Positions 1 to 8,021 are shown, counted from the stretch's first letter. The stretch: 38,014 nt of DNA from Actinomycetes bacterium (GCA_024276735.1 JAJRWQ010000064.1:1-38014); one strand, 5' to 3'. The notes: a model not told the origin generated them from the letters alone. Translations and numbers: made by a program.

Positions 1-429
1 GACTGGCGGGCGCTGATGCGCACCGTCGATGCCGAGAGCCGTCCCGGGGACGAGCTGCTGTGTTTCAACCTTCACGGCTGCAGCATCGCCGCCGACTACT
101 ACCTCGAATCTCCCCTGCCGCTGGCGGGCGGCTTCCTCGACTGGCCGGACCACGTCTTCTTCATGCCGGCGGGGAAGCGGTGGACCGGGTACGCCAGCGG
201 GTACTGGGCCGGCACCGGCGAGGGCGAGGCGCTTACCGGGGTAGAGCTGGAAGCGAGGATGGAGTCGGACGTGGGCGAGGCGAAACGCCTGTGGCTGGTG
301 GCGCCGCCGGACCTCTGCGGCGAGTACCCGTCGGTCTGCAGGACGATAGATGCCTCGTGGCAGGCGCGCCGCCGCTGGAGCTATCCGCCCCTGGAGCTGG
401 TGCTCTACGAGCGGCGCGGCGGGTCCTGA
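1..429 (+). CDS. C-terminal part of a membrane glycosyltransferase-like protein (partial)
   Basis: The reading frame is open from base 1, so the gene begins outside the window; the ATG at 16 is probably internal. The visible part is soluble and starts with D-W-R-A-L-M-R-T, followed by a R-P-G-D-E-L-L-C-F strand, a D-Y-Y-L-E-S segment and a final L-E-L-V-L-Y-E-R-R. This order is typical of the extracytoplasmic C-terminal domain of GT39/ArnT-like polytopic glycosyltransferases, which transfer sugars from polyprenyl-phosphate donors. No transmembrane segment is visible in this fragment, so the family call rests on the tail alone. It stops with TGA and overlaps the 3' end of the convergent galT by 25 bases. 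Confidence 0.5.
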   Translation, partial: DWRALMRTVDAESRPGDELLCFNLHGCSIAADYYLESPLPLAGGFLDWPDHVFFMPAGKRWTGYASGYWAGTGEGEALTGVELEARMESDVGEAKRLWLVAPPDLCGEYPSVCRTIDASWQARRRWSYPPLELVLYERRGGS

Positions 430-1451
430 CGGGAGCGGGCGGGCATCCACCCCGGGGCGCCGCGCAGCGCCGCTGCCGCCTCCTCCGGGGGCACCGTGTT
501 CACCGCCACCCCCGCCCCCAGCTCGAGCCCGCCGGGCACGGTGATCCGGGGCCGGATCTCCAGCTGCCAGTGGTAGGGACGGAACTCGCCGCGCAGGGGG
601 TAAGTATGCAGCCAGTAGTTGAAGGGGGGATCGCCCAGCTCGTTGCGCAGCCGCATGAGCACGTCCGCCAGCAGCTCGGCCGCCTCTTCCAGGCTCTCGT
701 TGTCCTCGAAGCGCGGCTGGTGGGCCCGCGGCACCAGCCAGGTCTCGAAGGGCACGCGCGAGGCGTAGGGGCAGAAGGCGACGAAGTTTTCGCTGGCGGC
801 CACCACGCGGACATGTTCCCTTTCCTCTGAGGCGATCATTTCGCAGAGCACGCAGGCGCCCTCCCGGGAGACGTGGCGCTCGAAGCCGGCCAGCTCGGCA
901 TCGACCACGGGGGGAACGAAGGGCAGGGCGAAGAGCTGCGAGTGGGGATGATCCAGGGAGGCGGCGCCGGCGGCCTTGTGGTTGCGCATCACCAGCACGT
1001 AGCGCAGGGGATCGCGGTCGCGGTATTCCCGGATGCGGTCGCGGTACGTCTCCAGCATCAGGCAGGTCTGCCCCGGCCCCACCTGCCACGGGGCCAGGTT
1101 GTGGAAGGGCGAGTCGACGATCACCTCGTGGTAGCCGTAAGCGGGGCGCTCGCCGCCGCCGGCTGCTTCCTCTTCCGGGAGGCGGTTGGCAAGAATGGGA
1201 TACTTGTTGGGAAAGACGCGGACCTTCCAGCCGGGACAGTCGCAGCCGTCGCCGTCGCGGCAGGCGCACACCTCCGGGGGCGTCTCCTGCTCGCGCCCTT
1301 CGCAAAAGGGGCAGTCGGGCTCCTGGGTGCCCGCGGCCGGCTCCCCGGGGACGGGAGCGTGCGGCCTCCTGCTGCGGCCGGCGGCAAGGATCACCCACTC
1401 GCCGGTGACGGGGTCGCGGCGCAGCACCGGCGGCGCCGGCGCCTCAGGCAT
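405..1451 (-). CDS. galT: Galactose-1-phosphate uridylyltransferase
   Basis: This 348-residue protein would exchange UMP between UDP-glucose and galactose-1-phosphate in the Leloir pathway. The N-terminus has R-R-D-P-V-T-G-E-W-V, a signature of the family, then C-P-F-C near residue 47, matching the zinc-binding cysteines. The nucleophilic histidine motif is present as H-P-H-S-Q (H-x-H-x-Q), followed by the second HIT-like half with L-C-E-M and a late H-W-Q-L-E motif. Length matches the family. The start ATG overlaps the end of the upstream DUF6504-like gene by 8 bases, so the two are probably co-translated. It ends in TAG. No other galactose gene lies nearby, so in this context it may serve nucleotide-sugar supply rather than galactose use. 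Confidence 0.94.
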   Translation of the reverse strand: MPEAPAPPVLRRDPVTGEWVILAAGRSRRPHAPVPGEPAAGTQEPDCPFCEGREQETPPEVCACRDGDGCDCPGWKVRVFPNKYPILANRLPEEEAAGGGERPAYGYHEVIVDSPFHNLAPWQVGPGQTCLMLETYRDRIREYRDRDPLRYVLVMRNHKAAGAASLDHPHSQLFALPFVPPVVDAELAGFERHVSREGACVLCEMIASEEREHVRVVAASENFVAFCPYASRVPFETWLVPRAHQPRFEDNESLEEAAELLADVLMRLRNELGDPPFNYWLHTYPLRGEFRPYHWQLEIRPRITVPGGLELGAGVAVNTVPPEEAAAALRGAPGWMPARSRQDPPRRS

Positions 1452-1749
1452 GGTCCTTCGACCAGGGCTCCAGCGTCCATTGCCCGGTGCCCTCGTCCAG
1501 GGCGATATTGTAGGAACGCCCGTCGTGGCAGCGGACCTGGAAGAAAATCTTCTGCCGGCGGCTCTTTTCCGATTCCTGGCGCCAGGTCTTCTTCACCGAC
1601 AGCACCGTCAGGCGGCGGCCGTCCACCTCGAACGAGCGCGGCTGCTCGTCCTTCTTGTAGCCGGAGTAGGCGTGAACGGTGATCGGCTTGCCGCTGCCCT
1701 GCTCGCCGCCGTTCTCTTTCTTCTTGTCGTTTTCAGCACTCATATCCAC
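1444..1749 (-). CDS. Small DUF6504-like protein upstream of galT
   Basis: A 101-residue cytoplasmic protein. The first 20 residues are charged and low-complexity (K-K-K-E-N-G-G-E). The rest forms one compact domain: P-I-T-V-H-A-Y-S-G-Y, a basic strand with R-R-L-T-V-L, a tryptophan (K-T-W-R-Q-E), then F-Q-V-R-C-H-D-G-R-S-Y-N-I and a final W-T-L-E. That pattern resembles the DUF6504 family, whose function is unknown. The chosen start is GTG at 1749, because a consensus TATAAT lies seven bases before it and there is no Shine-Dalgarno sequence; an ATG two codons later is the alternative. It overlaps galT by 8 bases. Confidence 0.7.
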   Translation of the reverse strand: MDMSAENDKKKENGGEQGSGKPITVHAYSGYKKDEQPRSFEVDGRRLTVLSVKKTWRQESEKSRRQKIFFQVRCHDGRSYNIALDEGTGQWTLEPWSKDHA

Positions 1750-1756
1750 CAGGAAG

Positions 1757-1762
1757 ATTATA
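1757..1762 (-). promoter_or_regulatory. -10 box for a leaderless DUF6504-like/galT transcript
   Basis: A perfect TATAAT on the minus strand, seven bases before the GTG at 1749. A weak -35 (CTGTCG) lies 18 bases further upstream. The spacing predicts a transcript that begins at or next to the start codon. Confidence 0.55.
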
Positions 1763-1826
1763 TTAGGCGGGAGCCTTCACCGACAGCCCCGCACTGAAAG
1801 GATATTGAGTCGCCGGGGAAAACCCT

Positions 1827-3059
1827 TCACCGCAACCCTCCACTCCTCGGCCGGTCTCCTGCCTGCCGGAGGAACACCAGCAGCATCAGCGCCGCTGCCA
1901 GGCCCGTCGCCGCGCCCAGGTAAAAGGGCGCCGCCGCGCCCAGGCGGTCCCACAAAAGCCCCGCGACCAGGCTCGACGGCAGGGCGAGGACGCCGGTGAC
2001 CGCGTGGAACGCGCCCAGCGCCGTTCCCCGGCCGCCCGCGGGGGCGAGATCGGTGGTAAATGCCTTGGTCACGCCCTCGGTCATGGCCATGTAGACGCTG
2101 TAAGCGGCAAACAGCGGCCAGACGGCCGCCGCCCCGCCGGCAAGGGCGAAGCCCAGGTAGACCAGCGAGAAGAAGAGGAAGCCGGCGATGACCACGTTCT
2201 TCCTGCCCAGCCGGTCGGAGAGGCTGCCGGCAGGCATGGAGAGGGCGGCGTAGACGAGGTTGAAGAGCACGTAGGCGGCCACGGCGCCCAGGCTGGAGAG
2301 CCCCAGGTTGCGCGCGCGCAGGATGACGAAGGCGTCGCTGGAGTTGCCGAGGGCAAAGACGGCGGCGGCGGCCAGGAACAGCTTGAAGCGCCCACTGAAA
2401 TGAAAGTGCCCGCGTTCCCGCGCCGCCGGTGCCGGTCGCGACGACCGCTGCTCCCGCACCAGCAGCAGCGCCGCCACGCCGACCAGGGCGGGAATGGAAG
2501 CCAGGAGAAAGATGAGCCGGAAGCGCTCCCCCGCCAGCGCCAGCGCCGCCAGCGCCGCCAGCGAGCCCATCACCGCGCCCAGCGTGTCCATGGCCCGGTG
2601 GAAGCCGAAGGAGCGGCCACGCCGCGCCGGCGCCGTGGAGTCGGCGATCAGGGCGTCGCGGGGAGCGGTGCGGATGCCCTTGCCCAGCCGGTCGCCGAAG
2701 CGCAGCAACATCACCTGCGGCCAGGCCGAGGCCAGTGCCAGCAGCGGCTTGGTGAGCGCGGAGACGCCGTAGCCGGCGATGGTCAGGGGGAGACGGCGGC
2801 GCATGCGGTCCGAGAGCCAGCCGGAGGCGGCCTTGAGCAGGCCGGCCGTGCTCTCGGCGGTGCCCTCGATGAGCCCCACGGCGGAGAGGGGCGCGCCGAG
2901 CACCGTGGTGAGGAAGATGGGCAGCAGGGGATAGACGATCTCGCTGGAGAGGTCGGTGAGCAGGCTGGTGAGGCCGAGAACGAAGACGTTGCGGCCGACA
3001 CCGGCTACGGGCCGCTCCCGGCGGTGCCGCTGCTCCTGCCCCCGGCGATGAAGCCCCAT
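1827..3059 (-). CDS. Major facilitator superfamily transporter
   Basis: A 410-residue polytopic protein with about twelve hydrophobic stretches and the MFS loop 2-3 motif in the form G-W-L-S-D-R-M-R-R-R; a second copy of the motif, G-S-L-S-D-R-L-G-R-K, follows in the C-terminal half. Early residues read L-T-D-L-S-S-E-I-V-Y-P-L-L-P, and there is a conserved G-D-R-L-G-K-G-I-R-T-A-P-R-D-A segment. This subfamily is widespread in bacteria, but its substrate is not established. It starts three bases after the TAG of the metallophosphoesterase on the same strand, which suggests an operon with translational coupling. The first 23 residues are very basic and may not all be translated. Confidence 0.9.
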   Translation of the reverse strand: MGLHRRGQEQRHRRERPVAGVGRNVFVLGLTSLLTDLSSEIVYPLLPIFLTTVLGAPLSAVGLIEGTAESTAGLLKAASGWLSDRMRRRLPLTIAGYGVSALTKPLLALASAWPQVMLLRFGDRLGKGIRTAPRDALIADSTAPARRGRSFGFHRAMDTLGAVMGSLAALAALALAGERFRLIFLLASIPALVGVAALLLVREQRSSRPAPAARERGHFHFSGRFKLFLAAAAVFALGNSSDAFVILRARNLGLSSLGAVAAYVLFNLVYAALSMPAGSLSDRLGRKNVVIAGFLFFSLVYLGFALAGGAAAVWPLFAAYSVYMAMTEGVTKAFTTDLAPAGGRGTALGAFHAVTGVLALPSSLVAGLLWDRLGAAAPFYLGAATGLAAALMLLVFLRQAGDRPRSGGLR

Positions 3060-3062
3060 GGC

Positions 3063-3767
3063 CTAGCGGGGCGGGGTACCGGCGTGCCGCAGTATGTGCA
3101 CCAGCTGGCGGATGCTCTTTTCCGGCAGCGGCAGCGTTTCCAGGCGGCGCACGGCCGCCTCCACGTCGTACGCCGCGCGCTTGAGCTCGACCCGGCCGTC
3201 CTCCAGGATGGCGTAGCTGGCCTGGGCGATGCCGTCGCGCGGCTGGCCGACGCTGCCGACGTTGACCAGCAGCCGCTCGCCGAAGCGGCGCACGAACGGC
3301 CGGTGCGAGTGCCCGGTGAGCACGATGTCGGCGCCCGAAGCCTCCATCTCCTCGGCCAGCTCGCCGGCGGGCGTGTCCGGGGTGAGGTACCTGAAGAGAT
3401 GGTCGCTGGGGGCGGCATGCACCGCCAGCACCGGCCTGCCGCCGGACTGGAACGCCAGCTAGGTGGGGGCTGCTCCCAGGAATTCCAGCTCTTCGTCGTC
3501 CAGGACGCTCCACATGTACTCGCGGGTCTCCACCGAGAGGTGGCGGAAGGCCTCGCCGCAGTGGCAGTCGGTGCGGAAGGCCACGGCGTTGTCATGGTTG
3601 CCGCGGACGCGCAGCACGCCGTCCCGGCGGAAGAACTCGATGCAGGGAGAGGGATCGGGGCCGTAATCGACGATGTCGCCCAGGCAGACGACAGCGTCAC
3701 GGCTCTCGTCGATCGCTTCCAGGGCGTAGGGGTTGGCGTGGATGTCGGAGAGCACCAGGTACTTCAT
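3063..3767 (-). CDS. Metallophosphoesterase interrupted by an in-frame TAG
   Basis: Read through, this is one 234-codon calcineurin-like phosphoesterase of the YfcE/MJ0936 type. The first part carries S-D-I-H-A-N, G-D-I-V-D-Y and G-N-H-D; the second carries V-H-A-A-P and T-G-H-S-H-R-P. Together these supply the full two-metal ligand set; neither part alone does. A TAG at 3459-3461 separates them in the same frame, with no shift: the codons before give L-G-A-A-P-T and those after give L-A-F-Q-S-G-G-R-P-V-L. The interrupted site is a variable linker before a beta strand. The gene may be a recent nonsense mutant, a sequencing error or a readthrough gene. A GTG at 3431 could restart only the second part. 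ATG at 3767 has a TATATT six bases upstream. Confidence 0.85.
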
Positions 3768-3773
3768 GGGGCA

Positions 3774-3779
3774 AATATA
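3774..3779 (-). promoter_or_regulatory. -10 box six bases before the metallophosphoesterase ATG
   Basis: TATATT on the minus strand, followed by TGCCCC and then the ATG at 3767. There is no ribosome-binding site, so a leaderless transcript is the simplest reading. Confidence 0.45.
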
Positions 3780-3832
3780 TCACACGCCGCCGCCGGCAAA
3801 GGGGGCAGCGAGCCGCGGTGGCCACCCCCGGC

Positions 3833-4333
3833 TCAGCAGGGAGGATCGCCCGGCGGCAGGCCCTCGGGCGGTTCTCTCTCCGGCCGGGGCCCGCTGTCGG
3901 CATCGGCCGGTGGCGTTTCTCCGGGCTCGTCCCGCCACTCGTCACCGGCCCGGAAGATGGTGATCCGCCGGCGCACCGCCGCTCTCAGGCGGCGGCGCAC
4001 CAGGGCCCGTACCGCCCTGCGGCCGGGCGGCGTGAGCAGCAGCAGGCCGACGGCATCGGTGACGTAGCCGGGAGCCAGCAGCAACAGCGCCGCCGACAGC
4101 GCCAGGGCGCCGTCTACCAGGGATTCCCCGGGCATGATGCCGGCGCGGACGTCGCTGCGGATGCGGGAGTAGGCGGCGCCACCCTGCCGCCGGGCCAGTG
4201 CCGCGCCGATCACGCTGACCGCCGCCAGCGACAGCAGGGTCCAGGACAGGCCGATGCGCGCGCTCACCTCGATGATGACCGCCAGTTCCACCAGGGGGAC
4301 GGTGAAGAACAGGAGCAGCAGCAAGAAGAACAT
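3833..4333 (-). CDS. fxsA: FxsA family membrane protein
   Basis: A 166-residue inner-membrane protein. It starts with a hydrophobic helix (M-F-F-L-L-L-L-L-F-F) followed directly by the family hallmark P-L-V-E-L-A-V-I-I-E-V. A second hydrophobic stretch then leads into A-L-A-R-R-Q-G, and a third contains L-L-L-A-P-G-Y-V-T-D-A-V-G, also typical of FxsA. The C-terminal 60 residues are basic, then Pro/Glu-rich and probably disordered. In E. coli FxsA relieves exclusion of phage T7 by the F plasmid; its normal role is unclear. The start is the ATG at 4333, with a perfect TATAAT six bases upstream. Confidence 0.9.
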   Translation of the reverse strand: MFFLLLLLFFTVPLVELAVIIEVSARIGLSWTLLSLAAVSVIGAALARRQGGAAYSRIRSDVRAGIMPGESLVDGALALSAALLLLAPGYVTDAVGLLLLTPPGRRAVRALVRRRLRAAVRRRITIFRAGDEWRDEPGETPPADADSGPRPEREPPEGLPPGDPPC

Positions 4334-4339
4334 GTTTTC

Positions 4340-4345
4340 ATTATA
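4340..4345 (-). promoter_or_regulatory. -10 box six bases before fxsA
   Basis: A perfect TATAAT on the minus strand, then GAAAAC, then the ATG of fxsA. There is no Shine-Dalgarno sequence in the gap and no good -35. Confidence 0.5.
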
Positions 4346-4403
4346 GGGTAACCGCCGCCGCGCCGGGGCGGGCGTTCGTGCCGGCGCCGGCCGCTGCCTG
4401 CGC

Positions 4404-4757
4404 TCACGCGGGTGGAGCCGTTACCTGTTCCCGTCCCTTCTGGCCGGCGAAGGCCAGGTAGAAGAGCAGCACCCAGGTGGCTATGGGAAGGATGATGGCG
4501 ACGCCTATCCAGCCGGGATGTCCCAGGAGGGCGGCGATGCGCATCCAGACGACGGCGCTCCAGACGATGTTGACCACGGGGATGAAAAAGAGAACCGCGT
4601 ACCAGAGCGGCCGGTCGATCATCGCGCAGAGCAACAGCAGGTTCAGCACGGGCACGAAGGCCACCCAGGGGTTTTCCATTCCCAGCCGGTCGGCGATGCG
4701 GTAGGTGCAGAAGGCGGCGTACAGGTAGAAAAGCGCGTAGATGAAAATGTCGAGCAT
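4404..4757 (-). CDS. Small four-helix membrane protein (DUF5684-like)
   Basis: A 117-residue protein that is almost entirely hydrophobic, with four likely membrane spans at about residues 3-23, 28-47, 51-72 and 81-104. The motifs N-P-W-V-A-F-V-P-V-L-N and F-F-I-P-V-V-N-I-V-W are characteristic of a family of small bacterial membrane proteins (DUF5684-like) that includes regions fused to signal-peptidase-like proteins. No catalytic residues are visible and I cannot assign a function. The start has a strong GGGGAGG ribosome-binding site. Its upstream region (4758-5024) is shared with the divergent ABC_ATPase gene. Confidence 0.8.
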   Translation of the reverse strand: MLDIFIYALFYLYAAFCTYRIADRLGMENPWVAFVPVLNLLLLCAMIDRPLWYAVLFFIPVVNIVWSAVVWMRIAALLGHPGWIGVAIILPIATWVLLFYLAFAGQKGREQVTAPPA

Positions 4758-4992
4758 GATGCCTCCCCTCGTGGCCGGCAGCCCCGGCCGTCAAATGCCC
4801 CGGGGGCCGTCTTGCCGGATCATGCCCCGCTCCGCGACGGGTGCCGTCGGCAGCGGCAGGGCGCTTCCTTGTTCCAGTTGCTTTCGGCAGGGAGGGCGGC
4901 CGGCTTGAGGCAGTGAGGGTAAGCGGACCGGCCCGGGGCTTACGTCCGGTGCATGGCGTATGATCGGTGGAGACATGGAGCAGCGACGGCGG

Positions 4993-4998
4993 TAGAAT
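4993..4998 (+). promoter_or_regulatory. Probable -10 box for the ABC_ATPase gene
   Basis: TAGAAT preceded by GG, 26 bases before the chosen ATG. The same GGTAGAAT context recurs before the genes at 6966 and 24734. No clear -35 is visible. The rest of the 4758-5024 divergent spacer shows no further convincing signal. Confidence 0.4.
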
Positions 4999-5024
4999 AC
5001 GGGGAAAGCGGAGTGGAGGCGGAC

Positions 5025-6854
5025 ATGGACCACGTGCACCTGAAGCGGAAGCTGGAAAGCCTGGACGGCCGGGGTTACAAGGCCTACAAGCAGATCCGGG
5101 GGGCCTATTCCTTTCATCGCTTCACCCTGTTCATCGATTACGTGCAGGGGGATCCCTACGCCGCCCCCTCGCGGCTGCGGGTCAGGGTACCCCGCGAGGC
5201 ATCGGGCTTCCCCCCGGCGCTCAGCGAGGGCAGGGCCCGGCGCGTGGCCCTGGAGGACTACCTGGCGCGTGCCTTTCGCGCCGCCATCCGCAAGCACGTC
5301 AAGGGCCGGCGCGGCAGCGGCCGGTCGGGGATGGTGGACATCGACAGCGGCGGCCAGGAGATACTGGAACGGACGGCGGCGCTGGTCACGGACGAGTTCG
5401 TGGAGCTGCGTTTCGTGGTGGGCCTGCCGGCGGCCGGCAGGCGCTGTCTCGGCCGGGAGGCCCAGGCGATCCTGGGCGGCGAGGTGCCCGTCCTGGTGGA
5501 AGAATCTCTTTCCCACGGCTCGCTGGACGCCGGGTCGGTGAAGGCGCACGTGGAGGCAGCCGAGGACCAGCAGGCGCTGCGAGAGCTGCTGGCGGAGTCG
5601 GGGCTGGTGGCCTTCGTCGCCGACGGGGCGGTGCTGCCGAGGGAGAGCGGCGTCAGCGACCTGCCCCTGGGGCGGGGGCGGGTGGTGGAGTTCCGGGCGC
5701 CGGCGGAGCTCAGGGTGGAATTCGACCTCCCCAACCGCGGCCGGGTGGGCGGCATGGGCATTCCCGAGGGCGTCACCCTGGTTACCGGCGGCGGCTACCA
5801 CGGCAAGTCGACCCTGCTGAAGGCGCTGGAGCGGGGCGTGTACGATCACGTTCCCGGCGACGGCCGCGAACTGGTGGTCACCCGCGCCGACGCCGTGAAG
5901 ATCAGGGCCGAGGACGGCCGCCGGGTGGAAAAGGTGGACATCAGCCCCTTAATCGCCGACCTTCCCTTCGACGCCGACACCACCGCCTTCTCCACCGAGA
6001 ACGCCAGCGGCAGCACGTCCCAGGCCGCCAACATCGTCGAGGCCCTGGAGGTAGGCTCCCGGCTGCTGCTCATCGACGAAGACACCTCGGCGACCAACTT
6101 CATGATCCGGGATGAAATGATGCAGCGGTTGATCGCCAAGGAAAAGGAGCCCATCACGCCCTTCATCGACCAGGTGGACACCCTGTACCGCGAGCACGGT
6201 GTCTCCACGGTCCTGGTCATGGGCGGCTCGGGTGATTACTTCGAGGTGGCGGACACGGTGATCGCCATGGAGAACTACCAGCCGAAAGTAGTCACGCAGC
6301 AGGCGCGGGAGATAGTCGCCTCGCACCCGGGGCGCCGCCGGCGGGAGGGCGGCGGGCGCTTCGGGGCGCTGGTGGAGAGGTGTCCCCGGCCCGGCTGCAT
6401 CGACCCGGCGCGCGGCCGCAAGGAAAAGGTTTCGGTGCGGGGGACGAAGACGATCGTCTTCGGCAGCGAAACCGTGGACGTGGGGCTGGTGGAGCAGCTG
6501 GTCGACGAGAGCCAGGCGCGGGCCATCGCGGAGATGGCGCGCCACGCCGTGCGCGCGGGTTATGTCGACGGCGACACCTCGATGCGCGAGCTGTTGGCGC
6601 GGGTGCTTGCCGACGTGGAGCAGGGCGGGCTGGACGTGATTTCCCCCCACATCGCCCAGGGAGCGCCCACGGGTGCCCATCCCGGCGACTTCGCCCTTCC
6701 CCGGGGCTTCGAGCTGGCGGCGATGCTCAATCGCCTGCGCAGCCTGCGAATCGAGCAGCGCCGCCCGGCGGCCGGGACCCCCTGCACGGCCGCCGGGCAC
6801 GCCCCCGGCACCCGGTGTGCGGCCGGCAGCCCGGGCCGCTCCCCGCCGGGTTAA
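5025..6854 (+). CDS. ABC_ATPase family protein (PF09818-type predicted P-loop ATPase)
   Basis: A 609-residue soluble protein matching the predicted ATPase of the ABC class family in overall layout. The N-terminal domain has G-R-G-Y-K-A-Y-K-Q-I-R-G-A-Y and F-I-D-Y-V-Q-G-D-P-Y-A-A-P-S. A modified Walker A, G-G-G-Y-H-G-K-S-T, sits near residue 254, and the Walker B L-L-L-I-D-E-D-T-S-A-T-N-F near residue 347. A conserved M-G-G-S-G-D-Y-F-E-V-A-D follows, and the C-terminal third is basic and less conserved. The family is common in bacteria but its role is not established. ATG 5025 is preferred over one 24 codons upstream because GGAGG lies just before it and the aligned family begins near here. 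It ends in TAA. Confidence 0.88.
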   Translation: MDHVHLKRKLESLDGRGYKAYKQIRGAYSFHRFTLFIDYVQGDPYAAPSRLRVRVPREASGFPPALSEGRARRVALEDYLARAFRAAIRKHVKGRRGSGRSGMVDIDSGGQEILERTAALVTDEFVELRFVVGLPAAGRRCLGREAQAILGGEVPVLVEESLSHGSLDAGSVKAHVEAAEDQQALRELLAESGLVAFVADGAVLPRESGVSDLPLGRGRVVEFRAPAELRVEFDLPNRGRVGGMGIPEGVTLVTGGGYHGKSTLLKALERGVYDHVPGDGRELVVTRADAVKIRAEDGRRVEKVDISPLIADLPFDADTTAFSTENASGSTSQAANIVEALEVGSRLLLIDEDTSATNFMIRDEMMQRLIAKEKEPITPFIDQVDTLYREHGVSTVLVMGGSGDYFEVADTVIAMENYQPKVVTQQAREIVASHPGRRRREGGGRFGALVERCPRPGCIDPARGRKEKVSVRGTKTIVFGSETVDVGLVEQLVDESQARAIAEMARHAVRAGYVDGDTSMRELLARVLADVEQGGLDVISPHIAQGAPTGAHPGDFALPRGFELAAMLNRLRSLRIEQRRPAAGTPCTAAGHAPGTRCAAGSPGRSPPG

Positions 6855-6883
6855 ATATTCCTGTATATCGGCAGCGGTTCAGG

Positions 6884-6889
6884 TAGAAT
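6884..6889 (+). promoter_or_regulatory. Probable promoter -10 of the CysD-like gene
   Basis: TAGAAT with CTGTAT 17 bases upstream as a weak -35. The predicted leader is about 70 bases and includes an AAGGGG ribosome-binding site just before the ATG at 6966. Confidence 0.4.
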
Positions 6890-6965
6890 ATGTGTATAGA
6901 AAACGGCCGGTTTGCCGATCCAGAACGTACGTCCGGCAGACTGCAAAACTAGGCAAGGGGTTGAA

Positions 6966-7658
6966 ATGGCCAACGAGGAGATAAAAAGGGCATCGCTGGA
7001 GGAAAAGGAAGCAAAGAGCCTGGAAATCATCGGGGAAGCACTGAAGCGCTTCGATGGCGAGATGGCTACCACTTTCACCGGCGGCAAGGATTCGCTCGTC
7101 CTGTTACACCTTTTTAAGCGGGCGGGAGAGGGCAAGGTTCCGGTGCCGGTGCTGAACCTCGACACCACGGTGAAGTTCAAGGAGGTCATCGCCTTCAGGG
7201 ATCGCATGGCCAGGGAGTGGGACCTGGACCTGATCATCACCACCAACCATGAAGGATTGAAGCAGGTAGAGATCGCCAAGGACCGGGAAAAGTGTTGCCA
7301 CCTGCTGAAGACCGAGGCCATCAACATGGCCATCGAGAAGCATGGCTGGAAGGCCCTGGCCACCGGCGTTCGCTGGGACGAACAGCCGGCCCGCGAGGGC
7401 GAGGAGTATTTCTCCGAGCGCCCCGGCCACACCCGGATCCAGCCGATCCTGCATTTCAGCGAGCTTGACATCTGGGCCTACATCGAGAAGTACGATCTTC
7501 CTTACTGCGAGCTGTACGACCAGGGCTACCGCAGCCTGGGCTGCGAGCCCTGCACCGTCAAGAGCACCCAGCCCCGGGGCGTGGGCTACGAGCGCGAGGG
7601 CCGCTCGCAGGAAAAGGAAAAGATCATGGACCAGCTGCGCGAGCTCGGCTACTTCTAG
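6966..7658 (+). CDS. CysD / PAPS-reductase family PP-loop protein
   Basis: A 230-residue protein with the adenylyl-binding PP-loop F-T-G-G-K-D-S-L-V-L-L-H-L near residue 36. Further family marks are L-D-T-T-V-K-F-K-E-V with F-R-D-R-M-A, a G-V-R-W-D-E-Q segment, the Y-R-S-L-G-C-E-P-C-T motif and a tail ending L-G-Y-F. The last two features are closer to the sulfate adenylyltransferase small subunit CysD than to CysH. CysD normally works with the GTPase CysN, which is not next to it here, so the reaction is uncertain; stand-alone members of this family often modify other substrates. The ATG at 6966 has an AAGGGG site. It ends in TAG, in a natural C-terminal position. Confidence 0.82.
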   Translation: MANEEIKRASLEEKEAKSLEIIGEALKRFDGEMATTFTGGKDSLVLLHLFKRAGEGKVPVPVLNLDTTVKFKEVIAFRDRMAREWDLDLIITTNHEGLKQVEIAKDREKCCHLLKTEAINMAIEKHGWKALATGVRWDEQPAREGEEYFSERPGHTRIQPILHFSELDIWAYIEKYDLPYCELYDQGYRSLGCEPCTVKSTQPRGVGYEREGRSQEKEKIMDQLRELGYF

Positions 7659-7747
7659 CCGCAGCCGCAAAGCCGCTATCCCTTCCCTCCCCGGCGGCGG
7701 GAGGTGATCCCGCGCTTGCAGGCGCCGGGCGCTGGCCTGCGGCCGGG

Positions 7748-7776
7748 TTGGCGTCGCTGCTGCCGGCGATTATCAT
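7748..7776 (+). promoter_or_regulatory. Promoter TTGGCG-17-TATCAT for the DUF6485-like gene
   Basis: TTGGCG at 7748-7753 and TATCAT at 7771-7776, separated by exactly 17 bases. The ATG at 7783 follows the -10 by six bases, so the transcript is predicted to be leaderless. Confidence 0.6.
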
Positions 7777-7782
7777 TGAGCC

Positions 7783-7977
7783 ATGGAATGCTTACGTGAA
7801 GACGAGAACCTCGAGCGCTGCAACTGTACGTACGAACCGTGTGAGCGCAAGGGCATCTGCTGCGAGTGCATCGCCTACCACCGGCGCCAGCAGCAACTGC
7901 CGGCTTGTTAGTTCCCGCCCGAGGTGGAGAAGACCTACGATCGTTCGATCAGGCGCTTTTGCGAGATACAGCGCTGA
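7783..7977 (+). CDS. Cys-rich DUF6485-like protein interrupted by an in-frame TAG
   Basis: Read through, this is a 64-residue protein with C-N-C-T-Y-E-P-C, then [17 protein letters not shown], and a C-terminal [13 protein letters not shown]. This matches the small DUF6485 family along its whole length. The TAG at 7909-7911 falls right after L-P-A-C, where I expect a variable, often aromatic residue, and the family sequence resumes in the same frame with no loss. The many cysteines suggest metal binding, but the function is unknown. Without readthrough a 42-residue product would keep all seven Cys but lose the conserved tail. It is too short to be found easily when the TAG is taken as a stop. 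Confidence 0.75.
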
Positions 7978-8021
7978 ACCGGCGCGGCGGCCTGGCCGCG
8001 GCGGCGGGGCGGTGACGGACA

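Noticed and set aside
3429-3465. A frameshift as the cause of the split phosphoesterase
   Set aside because: The two parts are in the same frame; only the TAG separates them.
2004-4067. A 687-codon open frame on the plus strand
   Set aside because: It is antisense to the MFS, phosphoesterase and fxsA genes and has low-complexity composition.
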